Origin: Chitinophaga sp.
GTDB lineage: Bacteria > Bacteroidota > Bacteroidia > Chitinophagales > Chitinophagaceae
Length of the DNA: 64,000 nt
Direction: 5' to 3'
Assembly: GCF_017745275.1 (NCBI RefSeq)
Contig: NZ_JAGHZS010000008.1
Coordinates: 1 to 64,000 of the forward strand
A program made the translations under genes and the position numbers. Below the pieces are notes generated by a model. It searched no databases. It was not told where the DNA came from and saw nothing but the letters and a program-made list of their open reading frames with translations. The stretch's first letter is position 1. Each line of letters opens with the position of its first letter. Shown piece after piece: positions 50,227-58,923 of this stretch.

Positions 50227-51054
50227 TTGCTCTTTCATAAAACAGGAACAAATACACATTCAGTTACACTAAAAATTATTCAGGCGTTGTTTTTTTCATT
50301 CAGAGAACTGCTCTCAGCTATTCAATCTTACGGGAAGGCCCATCAATTCATTTTACAGCATAAGTTATGGAAATGGATACTGATACCTGGTATCATCTAT
50401 TGCCTGCTCTTTTTTGCCGGCTTTTACTTTGTTTGGGGCTATTCTGGTGACTTTGTGGAATACCTGACCAGGCTGTTGCACATTACTGAATGGGTACAAG
50501 ACCTGGAAAACAGCTGGATCAGTTTCCTGTTTATACTGGTGGCATTTTCCGTCAGGATTGTGTTTGTATTTTGGTACTTCTCTTATTTCAAATATTTGTT
50601 TCTCATAGTGGCTTCTCCTGTTTTTTCTTATTTGTCAGAGAAGACAGAAGCCATTCTTGATCATAAAGAGTTTCCTTTTAGCTGGTCCCAGCTGGGTCAG
50701 GATATTTTGCGTGGCATTAAAATGTCGTGCCGCAATATCGTTTACCAGACAGCGGCTATTCTGATATTATTACTGGTGTCTTTCATTCCGGTGATTGGTT
50801 GGTTGATACCGATGGTAGGTTTCTTTGTAGAATCTTATTTCTATGGGTTCTCCATGATGGATTATAGTTGTGAGCGGCATAAGTTAAACATGTCTCAAAG
50901 CATTAATTTTATCCGTCAGCATCGCGGTATGGCGATAGGTAACGGCATGGTATTTTACCTGTTCATGCTGATTCCGGTAGTGGGCTGGATGTTGGCACCT
51001 TCTTATGCTGTGATTGCGGCTACTATTGATTTACAAACAAAAAGACTGAAATAA
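50227..51054 (+). CDS. EI24/CysZ-like integral membrane protein
   Basis: About 275 residues with four or five hydrophobic helices (residues ~52-72, 93-120, 130-142, 175-205, 240-262). The middle region GIKMSCRNIVYQTAAILILLLVSFIPVIGW followed by SYFYGFSMMDYSCERHKLN matches the EI24 domain family, which includes the sulfate transporter CysZ. No ATG is available near the N terminus; the frame starts with TTG at 50227, and a TTG at 50287 giving MFFSFRELLSAIQSYGKAHQF is an equally plausible start. Its stop overlaps the start of the next gene (TAATG), so the two are translationally coupled. The substrate, if any, is unknown. Confidence 0.78.
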   Translation: MLFHKTGTNTHSVTLKIIQALFFSFRELLSAIQSYGKAHQFILQHKLWKWILIPGIIYCLLFFAGFYFVWGYSGDFVEYLTRLLHITEWVQDLENSWISFLFILVAFSVRIVFVFWYFSYFKYLFLIVASPVFSYLSEKTEAILDHKEFPFSWSQLGQDILRGIKMSCRNIVYQTAAILILLLVSFIPVIGWLIPMVGFFVESYFYGFSMMDYSCERHKLNMSQSINFIRQHRGMAIGNGMVFYLFMLIPVVGWMLAPSYAVIAATIDLQTKRLK

Positions 51055-51758
51055 TGAGTACTCCTGGCAAAGTGTATCTGGTTCCTACTGTGTTGAGCGC
51101 CGATGCCTTATTCAGTATTCCTGCATACGTCACTAACGTAGTACAGCAGTTATCTGTATTTTATGTAGAAAATGAACGTACTGCCCGTCGTTACCTGAAA
51201 GCGCTGGATAGAAATATTAATATAGATGCCCTGCAGTTGCTGATTATGAATGAAAATCAGCCGCCTGACCTGGCGTTGGCAAAGGAATTATTGCTGGAAG
51301 GAAAGGATATTGGCATCCTGAGTGAAGCGGGCTGCCCGGCCATTGCCGATCCGGGACACCTCATTGTACAGGTAGCTCATAGCGTAAACGCCCGGGTAAT
51401 TCCTATGATTGGTCCCAACTCTATGTTGCTGGCCCTGATGGGCTCCGGTCTCAATGGTCAAAGCTTTCAGTTTACCGGTTATCTTCCTATCAAACCTCCG
51501 GAAAGAACAAAGGTTATCCGGGACCTGGAACAGGAATCTGCCAGAAAAAATCAGACACAACTCTTTATAGAAACGCCTTATCGCAATAACCAGCTCCTGA
51601 AAGATCTGCTGGATAACTGTAAGGACTATACGCGGATTTGCGTAGCCGCTGATATTACCGCTCCCACCGAATATATTAAAACCAAAACAGTGAAGGAGTG
51701 GAAGCAACAGTTGCCGGACCTGCACAAAAGACCCGCCATCTTTCTTTTACTGGCATAA
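51054..51758 (+). CDS. SAM-dependent methyltransferase, RsmI-like (tetrapyrrole methylase fold)
   Basis: A 234-residue enzyme in the RsmI branch of the tetrapyrrole methylase family. It begins GKVYLVPTVLSA, a variant of the G-x-LYLVPTPIGN start. It contains ILSEAGCPAIADPGHLIVQ (compare SDAGTPLISDPG in RsmI), MIGPNSMLLALMGSGLNGQSFQFTGYLP and LFIETPYRNNQLLKDLL. RsmI methylates the ribose of C1402 in 16S rRNA. This protein lacks the ~50-residue C-terminal part of standard RsmI and has changed motifs, so it may be a second, divergent Bacteroidota clade with another target. It overlaps the EI24 gene by one base. Confidence 0.85.
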   Translation: MSTPGKVYLVPTVLSADALFSIPAYVTNVVQQLSVFYVENERTARRYLKALDRNINIDALQLLIMNENQPPDLALAKELLLEGKDIGILSEAGCPAIADPGHLIVQVAHSVNARVIPMIGPNSMLLALMGSGLNGQSFQFTGYLPIKPPERTKVIRDLEQESARKNQTQLFIETPYRNNQLLKDLLDNCKDYTRICVAADITAPTEYIKTKTVKEWKQQLPDLHKRPAIFLLLA

Positions 51759-51760
51759 AA

Positions 51761-51888
51761 GAATTACGAATTACGAATTACGAATTACAAATTACGAATT
51801 ACGGATTTGTGAGTAGATTATAGCGAATTATCTTCGCGTTTACTATCTACTCACAAATCCGTAATTCGTAATTTGTAATTCGTAATTC
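51761..51888. repeat. Family A hairpin element (TTACGAATT arms), copy 2, inverted
   Basis: A perfect 44-bp stem (51775-51818 with 51845-51888) plus one extra repeat unit on the left. The 26-nt loop has AGCGAATTATCTTCGCG (51822-51838), the reverse complement of the copy 1 core with one change, so the element lies in the opposite orientation. It is flanked within 3 bp by the stop codons of two convergent genes. Confidence 0.88.
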
Positions 51889-51889
51889 T

Positions 51890-52279
51890 TTACGGCAGAT
51901 CCTGTCTGGATGGATCTTTTATAGAAATAATACTATCTACTATAAACGGGCTATAGCCTCTCCAGGGAATGGCGCCCAGGTACTCTTTATAATGCAGTTC
52001 TACCAACTTGCCGCTGGCGGTCATCAACTGTTGTGCAACGCGTTCATTGCTTACGGAAAACTGGAATTCATTAGACTGGATGGTACCCGCTACCTTACCT
52101 TTGTAGCCGGATTGTATCACCTTACCTTCATAGGTTTTAAAGACGTATCCTTTCTGCACAAAATAGTTGAGCTCTCCTGCCTTTACTCCCTGACCGAAAA
52201 CGAAATAGTATTTGTAGAAGAATATACCTCCCAGTATTAGTATGATAACACTTACAACGATAAAGACAAAACGGCCCAT
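51890..52279 (-). CDS. Small membrane-anchored hypothetical protein
   Basis: A 129-residue protein with one N-terminal membrane helix (MGRFVFIVVSVIILILGGIFF) and a ~105-residue extracytoplasmic part of probable beta structure (FVQKGYVFKTYEGKVIQSG, FQFSVSNERVAQQL, VELHYKEYLGAIPWRGYSPFIVDSI). It looks like a conserved Bacteroidota protein, but I assign no function. It follows the M28 peptidase gene by 23 bp on the same strand and may be co-transcribed with it. The hairpin after its stop may end the transcript. Confidence 0.72.
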   Translation of the reverse strand: MGRFVFIVVSVIILILGGIFFYKYYFVFGQGVKAGELNYFVQKGYVFKTYEGKVIQSGYKGKVAGTIQSNEFQFSVSNERVAQQLMTASGKLVELHYKEYLGAIPWRGYSPFIVDSIISIKDPSRQDLP

Positions 52280-52302
52280 AAGGATAATTTAGAGATAGAT
52301 AA

Positions 52303-53676
52303 TCAGAAGTTCTGGTCTACAAGATAAATCAAACCTGCCATACCAAAAGCACCCAATTCAAGTTCCCTTTTATTTACCGCTTCAAATACGTCGTTTGCCG
52401 CGTGGTGATAATCGAAATAACGTTGTGAATCCGGAGAAAGTTCGGCCATGGGCGTACCTATAGCTTCATTCAGTTGTCCTACATCTACCCCTCCTCCCTG
52501 TTCATCAAAATCATAAATACCATACGGTGCAAACAGGGGCTTCCAGCTATCCATTTTGGCTTTCTTATCAGCCGGCAGGGTAGTCATAAATCCTCGTGGA
52601 GTAAAGCCACCTGCATCACTTTCCAGGGCAAAAACATGCTGCTCTTTTTTAGCTTTGGCCAAGGCTGCATACTTCTTTCCTCCACGGGTACCATTTTCTT
52701 CGTTAGCAAACAATACTACGCGTAAGGTGTGTTCCGGCTGGATGCCCTGTGCTTTAAGTGCTCGCAGGACTTCTATAGATTGCACACAGCCGGCACCATC
52801 GTCGTGTGCACCTTCCGCCACATCCCAGGAATCGAGGTGGCCGCCAACTGTAATATACTGATCGGGATACTTACGGCCTTTCAGCTCGCCGATAACATTA
52901 TGCCCAACTACATCCTTCAGCATTTCGCAGTTGGTACGCAGGAACACTTTGGCATCGGTATCGTCTTTAAGACGCAGGCTAAGGCGGTCCGCATCTTCCA
53001 AACCAATAGCTACTGCAGGAATTTTAGGGTATGCCGTGTCATAGCCCATGGCGCCTGTATGTGGGAAATTATTAGCGCCATGCGACATGGACCGTACAAT
53101 CACAGCTACTGCACCATATTTGGCAGCCCTGCTGGCACCCTGGCCCCGGTATTTCACCGCATCGCCATAAGAATGGAATGTTTTAATGTATTCCGGCTTA
53201 AAACGTACATTATAAAAAACAATCTTTCCTTTTACCTGGTCTTTCTTCGCTTCCAATTCATCGAAGGAAGCTACTTCCAGCACCCCGGCGGTAACCCCAT
53301 TAGGTCCACTGCCCACGGAATTTCCTAATGCCAGCACATTCAGTGGTGGGATGAAATCCCGGCGTTTGGAAATGATACGGGCTTCTTCCCTGGCTCCTCT
53401 TACCCAATGTGGCACCATACATTCCTGCAGGTACACGGTATCAGCACCGGCAGCTTTCAGTGCGGCTACTCCCCACTGTTCTGCCTTAGACATCTGCGGG
53501 GATCCGGCCAGGCGGCCTCCGATATCTTTGGTCAGGTGACGTAGATTTTCATACGCTGTACTATGCGTTAATACTTCATCAGCTAATTTCCTAAGCGTTA
53601 TGGAATCTTTGTCCTGCGCCACTGCGAGGGACGGCAATGAGCAGGCAAATAAAATTGGCACAATAAAATTTCTCAT
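52303..53676 (-). CDS. Secreted M28-family metallo-aminopeptidase with PA domain
   Basis: The ATG at 53676 gives 457 residues with a signal peptide (MRNFIVPILFACSLPSLAVAQ); an in-frame ATG at 53745 lies inside a repeat element. A PA insert is at ~130-250. The zinc ligands of the M28 domain are visible: GGHLDSWDVAEGAHDDGAGC (His and bridging Asp), ANEENGTRGG (catalytic and ligand Glu), ALESDAGG (Asp) and YHHAAND (His). It is expected to release N-terminal amino acids from peptides in the periplasm or outside. It is divergent from bshA, with a long hairpin in the shared upstream region. Confidence 0.92.
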   Translation of the reverse strand: MRNFIVPILFACSLPSLAVAQDKDSITLRKLADEVLTHSTAYENLRHLTKDIGGRLAGSPQMSKAEQWGVAALKAAGADTVYLQECMVPHWVRGAREEARIISKRRDFIPPLNVLALGNSVGSGPNGVTAGVLEVASFDELEAKKDQVKGKIVFYNVRFKPEYIKTFHSYGDAVKYRGQGASRAAKYGAVAVIVRSMSHGANNFPHTGAMGYDTAYPKIPAVAIGLEDADRLSLRLKDDTDAKVFLRTNCEMLKDVVGHNVIGELKGRKYPDQYITVGGHLDSWDVAEGAHDDGAGCVQSIEVLRALKAQGIQPEHTLRVVLFANEENGTRGGKKYAALAKAKKEQHVFALESDAGGFTPRGFMTTLPADKKAKMDSWKPLFAPYGIYDFDEQGGGVDVGQLNEAIGTPMAELSPDSQRYFDYHHAANDVFEAVNKRELELGAFGMAGLIYLVDQNF

Positions 53677-53707
53677 GTAGCAGGTTAATTTATGGTTAAA
53701 ACTACTA

Positions 53708-53834
53708 AAAAAGCCGAAAGCTAAAAGCAGAAAGCAAAAAGCCATTACAGCTGCTGACCAGCGCGTGTAGAATATTCAAAAAAATGATCCGCCACAATGG
53801 CTTTTTGCTTTCTGCTTTTAGCTTTCGGCTTTTT
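53708..53834. repeat. Family B hairpin element located between two divergent starts
   Basis: A perfect 39-bp stem (53708-53746 with 53796-53834) made of AGCCGAAAGCTAAAAGCAGA-type words. Unlike the other copies it lies upstream of two genes, and its right arm ends at the -7 box of bshA (53837-53845). A purely terminating role is therefore unlikely here. Confidence 0.85.
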
Positions 53835-53836
53835 AG

Positions 53837-53845
53837 TACCTTTGC
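53837..53845 (+). promoter_or_regulatory. Putative -7 element of bshA
   Basis: TACCTTTGC, an exact TAnnTTTGC match 20 bp before the bshA start. The -33 position falls inside the right arm of the family B hairpin, so the element may supply part of the promoter. Confidence 0.5.
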
Positions 53846-53865
53846 AGAATGCAAAAATTTAACTC

Positions 53866-55005
53866 ATGCGCATAGGAATAGTATGTTACCCTACCTACGG
53901 CGGTAGCGGGGTACTGGCCACAGAGCTTGGTAAAGCGCTGGCAGACAAAGGCCACATGGTCCACTTTATTACATATCAACAGCCGGTAAGGCTTAACGCG
54001 TTCCACGCTAATATATATTATCACGAAGTTCAGGTTCCCACGTATCCACTTTTTGATTTTCCGCCCTACGAATCAGCTTTGAGCAGTACCATGGTGGATG
54101 TTATCATTAACCAGAAACTGGATCTGCTGCACGTACACTACGCCATCCCGCACGCTTCTACCGCTTATATGGCCAAGCAGATCGTGAAAAAGCATGGCAG
54201 AACGGTTCCCTTTATCACCACGTTGCACGGTACAGATATCACACTGGTAGGAAAAGACAAAACCTATGAACCGGTAGTAACCTTCTCTATCAATGAGTCA
54301 GATGCTATTACAGCAGTGTCTGAGAACCTGCGGGATGAAACGTATAAGTCGTTCCCAATAGAAAAAGATATTGCGGTGATCTACAACTTCGTGGACACCC
54401 AGCGGTTTAGTCGCCGTGAGCTGCCTCATTTCAGGCAGGCCATTGCACCAAACGGCGAGAAAATACTGTTACACGTATCCAACTTCCGTAAAGTAAAACG
54501 GGTGCCGGATGTAGTAAAAGTATTTGCCCTGGTACGTAAAGAGATACCCGCGAAGCTATTGCTGGTAGGCGATGGTCCCGACAGGCCTTCTATAGAATGC
54601 TTATGCCGCGAATTAGGGATCTGTGAAGATGTAAGATTTGTAGGTAAGCAGGAACAATTGGAAGATGTAATGTCTATCAGTGACCTGTTTATCCTGCCAT
54701 CAGAATATGAAAGCTTTGGTTTGGCCGCGCTGGAAGCCATGGCAGCACAGGTGCCGGTTATTTCTTCCAATGCAGGTGGTTTACCGGAAATCAACATTCC
54801 CGGGCAAACCGGCTATATGAGCAATGTAGGAGATGTAGAAGGAATGGCAGCACATGCCCTGCGTTTGCTGAAAGATGAAACCTTACTGGCCGAAGTACGC
54901 CAGGGTGCCTTAGAACAGGCGCTTCGTTTCCATATCGACAATATCATTCCTCAATATGAGGCTTTATATGAAGAAGTATTGCTGAAACAGGCGCAGCTCC
55001 TTTAA
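53866..55005 (+). CDS. bshA: N-acetyl-alpha-D-glucosaminyl L-malate synthase BshA
   Basis: A 379-residue GT4 glycosyltransferase that joins UDP-GlcNAc and L-malate, the first step of bacillithiol synthesis. The N-terminal motif IGIVCYPTYGGSGVLATELGKALADKGHMVHFIT is diagnostic of BshA. Later stretches include LLHVHYAIPHA, ITTLHGTDITLVG, and the GT4 donor site FILPSEYESFGLAALEAMA with the E-x7-E pattern. Length fits the family. BshB and BshC are not in the window. It overlaps by 4 bp the stop of the convergent EnvC-like gene at 55002. Confidence 0.95.
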   Translation: MRIGIVCYPTYGGSGVLATELGKALADKGHMVHFITYQQPVRLNAFHANIYYHEVQVPTYPLFDFPPYESALSSTMVDVIINQKLDLLHVHYAIPHASTAYMAKQIVKKHGRTVPFITTLHGTDITLVGKDKTYEPVVTFSINESDAITAVSENLRDETYKSFPIEKDIAVIYNFVDTQRFSRRELPHFRQAIAPNGEKILLHVSNFRKVKRVPDVVKVFALVRKEIPAKLLLVGDGPDRPSIECLCRELGICEDVRFVGKQEQLEDVMSISDLFILPSEYESFGLAALEAMAAQVPVISSNAGGLPEINIPGQTGYMSNVGDVEGMAAHALRLLKDETLLAEVRQGALEQALRFHIDNIIPQYEALYEEVLLKQAQLL

Positions 55006-56378
55006 CGGGAGCGTATCCATCTTTCAGGATTCTGTTTCACCATGTTCCGGTATATCTGTAATTCAATTTCACCGGTGCTACTACCTGGTCCGGAGGCAGC
55101 AAGACCCAGTGTTTGACCACGTTTCACCACTGCTCCCTTGCTCACCCGCACATCCAGTAATCTCACATAATTGGTAAAATATTTTCCATGGCGCAGGGTA
55201 ACCATATATCCTGCGCCTGGTACCATAAATACCATAATTACCTCTCCTTCAAAAATGGCTTTCACAGCGGCTCCTTTTGCAGTTGCAATGATAACGCCAT
55301 TATGATCCACTTCAATTTTACCTACATGTCCGGTGCCGAAATGCCCGGTAATACGTCCTGCTTCTACCGGCCATGGCAAACGGCCACGGTTGGCTTCAAA
55401 GTCGCGTGATAACGACAAGGCTTCCGGCGTAGCTACCAATACATCTTCGCTGGATGTTTTAGCTACCGGAGCGTCATCATCTTCATCTTTTTCTTCTTCT
55501 ACCGGTTTTGCAGGTGGTTTCTTGTGTGCCTTTTTAGCGGCGGCCAGTGCTGCTTTTCTACGGGCTGCAGCCAGCTCCCTGCGTTTGGCTTCTGCGGCCT
55601 TTTTACGAGCCAGCGCCTGGGCGGCGGCCCTCTTCTGTGCCGCTGCTATTTCCCGGCGGATCGCTTCCTGGATGGCCTGGTCTACCTGCCTGGCTTCTGC
55701 TTTGCTTTTATTGATCTGTTGTTGTAGTTCCTGTTCCTGGTCTTTGAGCTGGGCAATAGTTTGATCCGTTTCTTTCTTATCGGCAATGAGCGTTCCCCGT
55801 TGTTGCTGTTCGGTGTGTAATGCGCCGGTTTTCTGAGCCCGTTGTTCCTGTAATACCACTAATTTTTGTCCCAGCAGGGCTTTGGTAGATAATAGGTTTT
55901 CGGCCTGTTTCCGCCTGTTTTCGCGGTATTGCTGCAGGTATTGGTACCGGCGCAATGCATCATTAAAACTGGTGGCGGAAAAAAAGAAACTGAGTACGTC
56001 ATAGGAGTCGCGTGTTTTGTAGGCGTATACAACCAGTTGTGCGTAGCGGGCGCGGAGTGAGTCTACTTCTTTCTCCAGCGTTTGTACGTTATTGTTAGTG
56101 CTGCTGATATCTCCTTCAATGGCACTGATTTCTTTATTAATACTTTCAATCTGTGCATTGCGGGTAGCGATTTTTGCCTGCAATTCCTGTTGCAGGCGGA
56201 GGTTTTGGCGGGTCGACTTCTTCGTTTGCTGCAGTGATTTATTCGCTTCTTCTATTTCTTTCAACAGCTCCTGCCTGCGGCTTTCCAGTGCTGCGCGCGA
56301 CTGCCGGTTGCTCCGTTGTGCATACAACAGGGCAGGCAATAGCCATAGCGCCATCAAAAGAGGGATCAACTTTCTCAA
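55002..56378 (-). CDS. EnvC-like murein hydrolase activator (coiled coil plus degenerate LytM)
   Basis: A 458-residue protein with a signal peptide (cleavage after LLYAQ). A long coiled coil (~25-250) is rich in Gln, Arg, Lys and Glu, with Ala/Lys-rich sequence to ~300. The C-terminal LytM domain (~335-458) has VDHNGVIIAT where an active M23 enzyme has HxxxD, and NYVRL and ELQIYR where the HxH would be. The zinc ligands are thus incomplete and it is unlikely to be a peptidase. EnvC-type proteins with inactive LytM domains activate amidases during cell separation. It is a paralogue of the next gene upstream. Confidence 0.9.
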   Translation of the reverse strand: MRKLIPLLMALWLLPALLYAQRSNRQSRAALESRRQELLKEIEEANKSLQQTKKSTRQNLRLQQELQAKIATRNAQIESINKEISAIEGDISSTNNNVQTLEKEVDSLRARYAQLVVYAYKTRDSYDVLSFFFSATSFNDALRRYQYLQQYRENRRKQAENLLSTKALLGQKLVVLQEQRAQKTGALHTEQQQRGTLIADKKETDQTIAQLKDQEQELQQQINKSKAEARQVDQAIQEAIRREIAAAQKRAAAQALARKKAAEAKRRELAAARRKAALAAAKKAHKKPPAKPVEEEKDEDDDAPVAKTSSEDVLVATPEALSLSRDFEANRGRLPWPVEAGRITGHFGTGHVGKIEVDHNGVIIATAKGAAVKAIFEGEVIMVFMVPGAGYMVTLRHGKYFTNYVRLLDVRVSKGAVVKRGQTLGLAASGPGSSTGEIELQIYRNMVKQNPERWIRSR

Positions 56379-56403
56379 AAAAAATGCATTTGGTTAGTAA
56401 GCT

Positions 56404-56512
56404 AGCTGAAAGCTAAAGGCAGAAAGCAAAAAGCTATTTTAGCGAATGATTGTGCTTTACCAGTCATTATACGCTACAATAGCTTTCTGCTTTTCGCTTT
56501 AGGCTTTATGCT
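56404..56512. repeat. Family B hairpin element between two EnvC-like genes
   Basis: Imperfect arms of AAGCTAAAGGCAGAAAGCAA words (56404-56440) pair with 56470-56512. The loop holds AGCGAATGATTGTGC (56441-56455), sharing the first ten bases of the tip motif of the type A and D elements. It abuts the stop codon of the upstream minus-strand gene. Confidence 0.75.
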
Positions 56513-56527
56513 TCATTCAATATCATA

Positions 56528-57979
56528 TTATCGTCTCCGGATCCACTGCTCAGGATTTTGCTTGGTAACGCCTTTCCATATTTGCAGTTCTACCTCACCG
56601 GTGTTTTCAATATCATTGGTGCTGGCAGTACCTATTACCTGCCCGGTTTTAACAAAATCTCCTTTCTTCACCCGGGTAGTTTGCAAACGTACGTAAGTGG
56701 TGAAGTATTGTCCATGACGGATAATAATTACATACCCTGAACCGGGCATCACTACTACAGATTTCACTTCTCCGTCGAAGATGGATTTCACGGCGCCCCC
56801 CTTGTTGGTGGCAATGACGATACCATCGGAAGGTACCTGGATATGTTCCATCACAGCGTGTTGGTGAATACCAAAATGTTCGATGATATTACCTGCATCT
56901 ACCGGCCATGGCAGCTTACCCCGATTTGCCTCAAAGCTTTCTGATAATGCCAGTGCTTCCGGAGTTGCTTCCAGTACGTTTTCTGTACGGGCTGCCGGTT
57001 TTTCCGGTTCTGGTGCTGGCTCTGGTGTTTTCGCCGGTGCTGGTTTTTCCGGTACCGGGGTTGGCGTATTGTTAGCAGTATTATTATTGGCAGCAGCAGC
57101 GGCGGCGGCTTTCGCCTTTTCCGCAGCAGCCAGCGCAGCAGCTCTACGGGCTTCTTCTTCCTTACGGCGTTTTTCTTCTGCGGCTTTACGGCGGGCAGTT
57201 TCCTCTTCTATTGCCTTACGACGGGCATCCTCTATTTCTTTACGGATTACCGCCCTGATGGCTGCCTGTACTTTCTGTGCATCTTTATTGCGTTGATTGA
57301 TATCGGCTACCAATTCCTTCTCACGGCCTTTCAGTTTACTCAATACCTCATCTTTCTCTTTCTTGTCTACTTCCAGGGTATTTCTTTCGTCCTGTTCTGT
57401 TTTAAGTGCATCGGAACGTTTTACACGTTGCGATTCCAGGCTTTGTATTTTCTTATTCAGCTGCTCTTGCGTACTCACAATATTATCAGCCTGCCTGCGG
57501 CGATACTCACGGTATTGCTTCAGGTATTGGAATCTTTTAACAGCATCATTGAAGCTCTGTGCAGAAAACACAAAGTTCAGCATATCATAGGAAGAGCGGT
57601 TTTTGTAAGCATAAACGACTAAAAGTGCATATTGTGCTTTCAGGGTATCCAGGTCTTTCTGCAGGGTTTTTACATCCCGGTAAGCTGAATTGATATCACC
57701 GTTAATGAAATTGATTTCTTCGTTGATATTATTGATGAGACGGGAACGGGCAGAAATTTTATCACGTAATGCCCGAAGTTGTCCAAGGCTCTCTTTGGTA
57801 GACTTCTTGGTTTCCTTCAGTTGTTCGTTGGCATCATCTATTTCCTTTTGCAGTTCTCTTTTTCTTCGCTCCAGTTCCTCCCGCGATTGTTGCTGCTGCC
57901 CATTATTCTGGGCAACCAACATGGCTGGCATTAACCATAGCATCAATATGAACGGGATAATCTTCTTCAAATACAACAT
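56528..57979 (-). CDS. EnvC-like murein hydrolase activator, second paralogue
   Basis: A 483-residue protein with a signal peptide (cleavage after MLVAQ). It has a coiled coil (~25-260), an Ala/Pro/Glu-rich linker (~285-345, with repeated PEKPAPA words) and a C-terminal LytM domain. The LytM motifs are degraded: VPSDGIVIAT lacks even the first His, and no HxH is found. It probably regulates amidases without cutting peptidoglycan itself. Sequence and layout show a duplication with the gene downstream. It lies ~80 bp from the DUF4292 lipoprotein gene in a run of minus-strand genes from dut onwards. Confidence 0.9.
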   Translation of the reverse strand: MLYLKKIIPFILMLWLMPAMLVAQNNGQQQQSREELERRKRELQKEIDDANEQLKETKKSTKESLGQLRALRDKISARSRLINNINEEINFINGDINSAYRDVKTLQKDLDTLKAQYALLVVYAYKNRSSYDMLNFVFSAQSFNDAVKRFQYLKQYREYRRRQADNIVSTQEQLNKKIQSLESQRVKRSDALKTEQDERNTLEVDKKEKDEVLSKLKGREKELVADINQRNKDAQKVQAAIRAVIRKEIEDARRKAIEEETARRKAAEEKRRKEEEARRAAALAAAEKAKAAAAAAANNNTANNTPTPVPEKPAPAKTPEPAPEPEKPAARTENVLEATPEALALSESFEANRGKLPWPVDAGNIIEHFGIHQHAVMEHIQVPSDGIVIATNKGGAVKSIFDGEVKSVVVMPGSGYVIIIRHGQYFTTYVRLQTTRVKKGDFVKTGQVIGTASTNDIENTGEVELQIWKGVTKQNPEQWIRRR

Positions 57980-58060
57980 GACTTATTTTAGTAACTGCAA
58001 ATTAAATAAATATACAACGTTTATTAGTTTAATGAAGATGACTTTTGTGGAATGTTTTCC

Positions 58061-58897
58061 TTACATACGTTTATAGGCCGATGGCATATTAAACGGAAAA
58101 CTGAGTGGGATATCAAAATCATAGCGGGTAAAATCGAGCGCTACTTTAGTGACATTTTTCTCTTCCACATATATACGTCGGGTAACAGGGAATTTACGGC
58201 CTGCCACTTTGGTATAATCTCCGTAGGTAAGCTCACAGGAGCGTTTTACCGGGTTGGTACTGTCTTTATCCATTACCTTACTCTGCTGTAAACCGTAATC
58301 ATCTGCAAACACATTGAACAGGCTTACAAACTTTGCATGATTGCAGCTAAAAGAAATAATGGAGGGTGTTTTCACCACCTGGTATACAGAGTCTGTCAGG
58401 TATATCGGATTACCGATCAACATATCCTGCAGGGTCTGGAAATCAAATGGTATACCCAGCAGCTCTTCTGCAGATGCCATATTCCGGAGGAATAATTGTT
58501 TTTCCAGGCGGTTATACATTTTCAGGCTATCCGGCGTAATCACCGCTCTTATTACTTCATCTACTATCGGCGCTGAAATAGATATCCAGATGATACTATC
58601 CTTTTTAATACGGAAAGTAGCATTCAGGTTATTATGGCTCTTTTTATCTGTTTCAAATGCCAGCTTCATTTTGCCGGAAAATGTATTGAAATCAATGTGA
58701 TTATCGTGTATTCCCTTCAACATTTCGCTGGTAAACCGGGCCAGTTCTTCATTAGCTGAACTGTCTTTTACCACTGCTACCTTATTGGTATCAGCGGCCA
58801 GGAATGTATTACGGGCCAGTTTTTTAGGATGACGGCAAGCCACCATACCCAGGCCAATGGTTACAATTAAAAGTGTGACGATGGTTTTTCTCTTCAT
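58061..58897 (-). CDS. DUF4292 family lipoprotein
   Basis: A 278-residue lipoprotein: the signal peptide ends in the lipobox GMVAC (Cys21). The mature part has the DUF4292 pattern: FNTFSGKMKLAFETDKKSHNNLNATFRIKKDSIIWISISAP, then VIRAVITPDSLKMYNRLEKQLF. This resembles a LolB-like half-barrel and suggests a role in carrying lipid or lipoprotein at the envelope. That function is not established for the family. It follows the TPR lipoprotein gene by 26 bp, in a gene order (dut, TPR, DUF4292, M23-like) that I recall as common in Bacteroidota. Confidence 0.88.
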   Translation of the reverse strand: MKRKTIVTLLIVTIGLGMVACRHPKKLARNTFLAADTNKVAVVKDSSANEELARFTSEMLKGIHDNHIDFNTFSGKMKLAFETDKKSHNNLNATFRIKKDSIIWISISAPIVDEVIRAVITPDSLKMYNRLEKQLFLRNMASAEELLGIPFDFQTLQDMLIGNPIYLTDSVYQVVKTPSIISFSCNHAKFVSLFNVFADDYGLQQSKVMDKDSTNPVKRSCELTYGDYTKVAGRKFPVTRRIYVEEKNVTKVALDFTRYDFDIPLSFPFNMPSAYKRM

Positions 58898-58923
58898 TGA
58901 GCGATAAACTTATAGCTAAAAGC

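Noticed and set aside
51761..51888. Repeated TTACGAATT words as a possible CRISPR array
   Set aside because: There are no spacers, the words are adjacent and form one long inverted repeat, and no cas gene is present.
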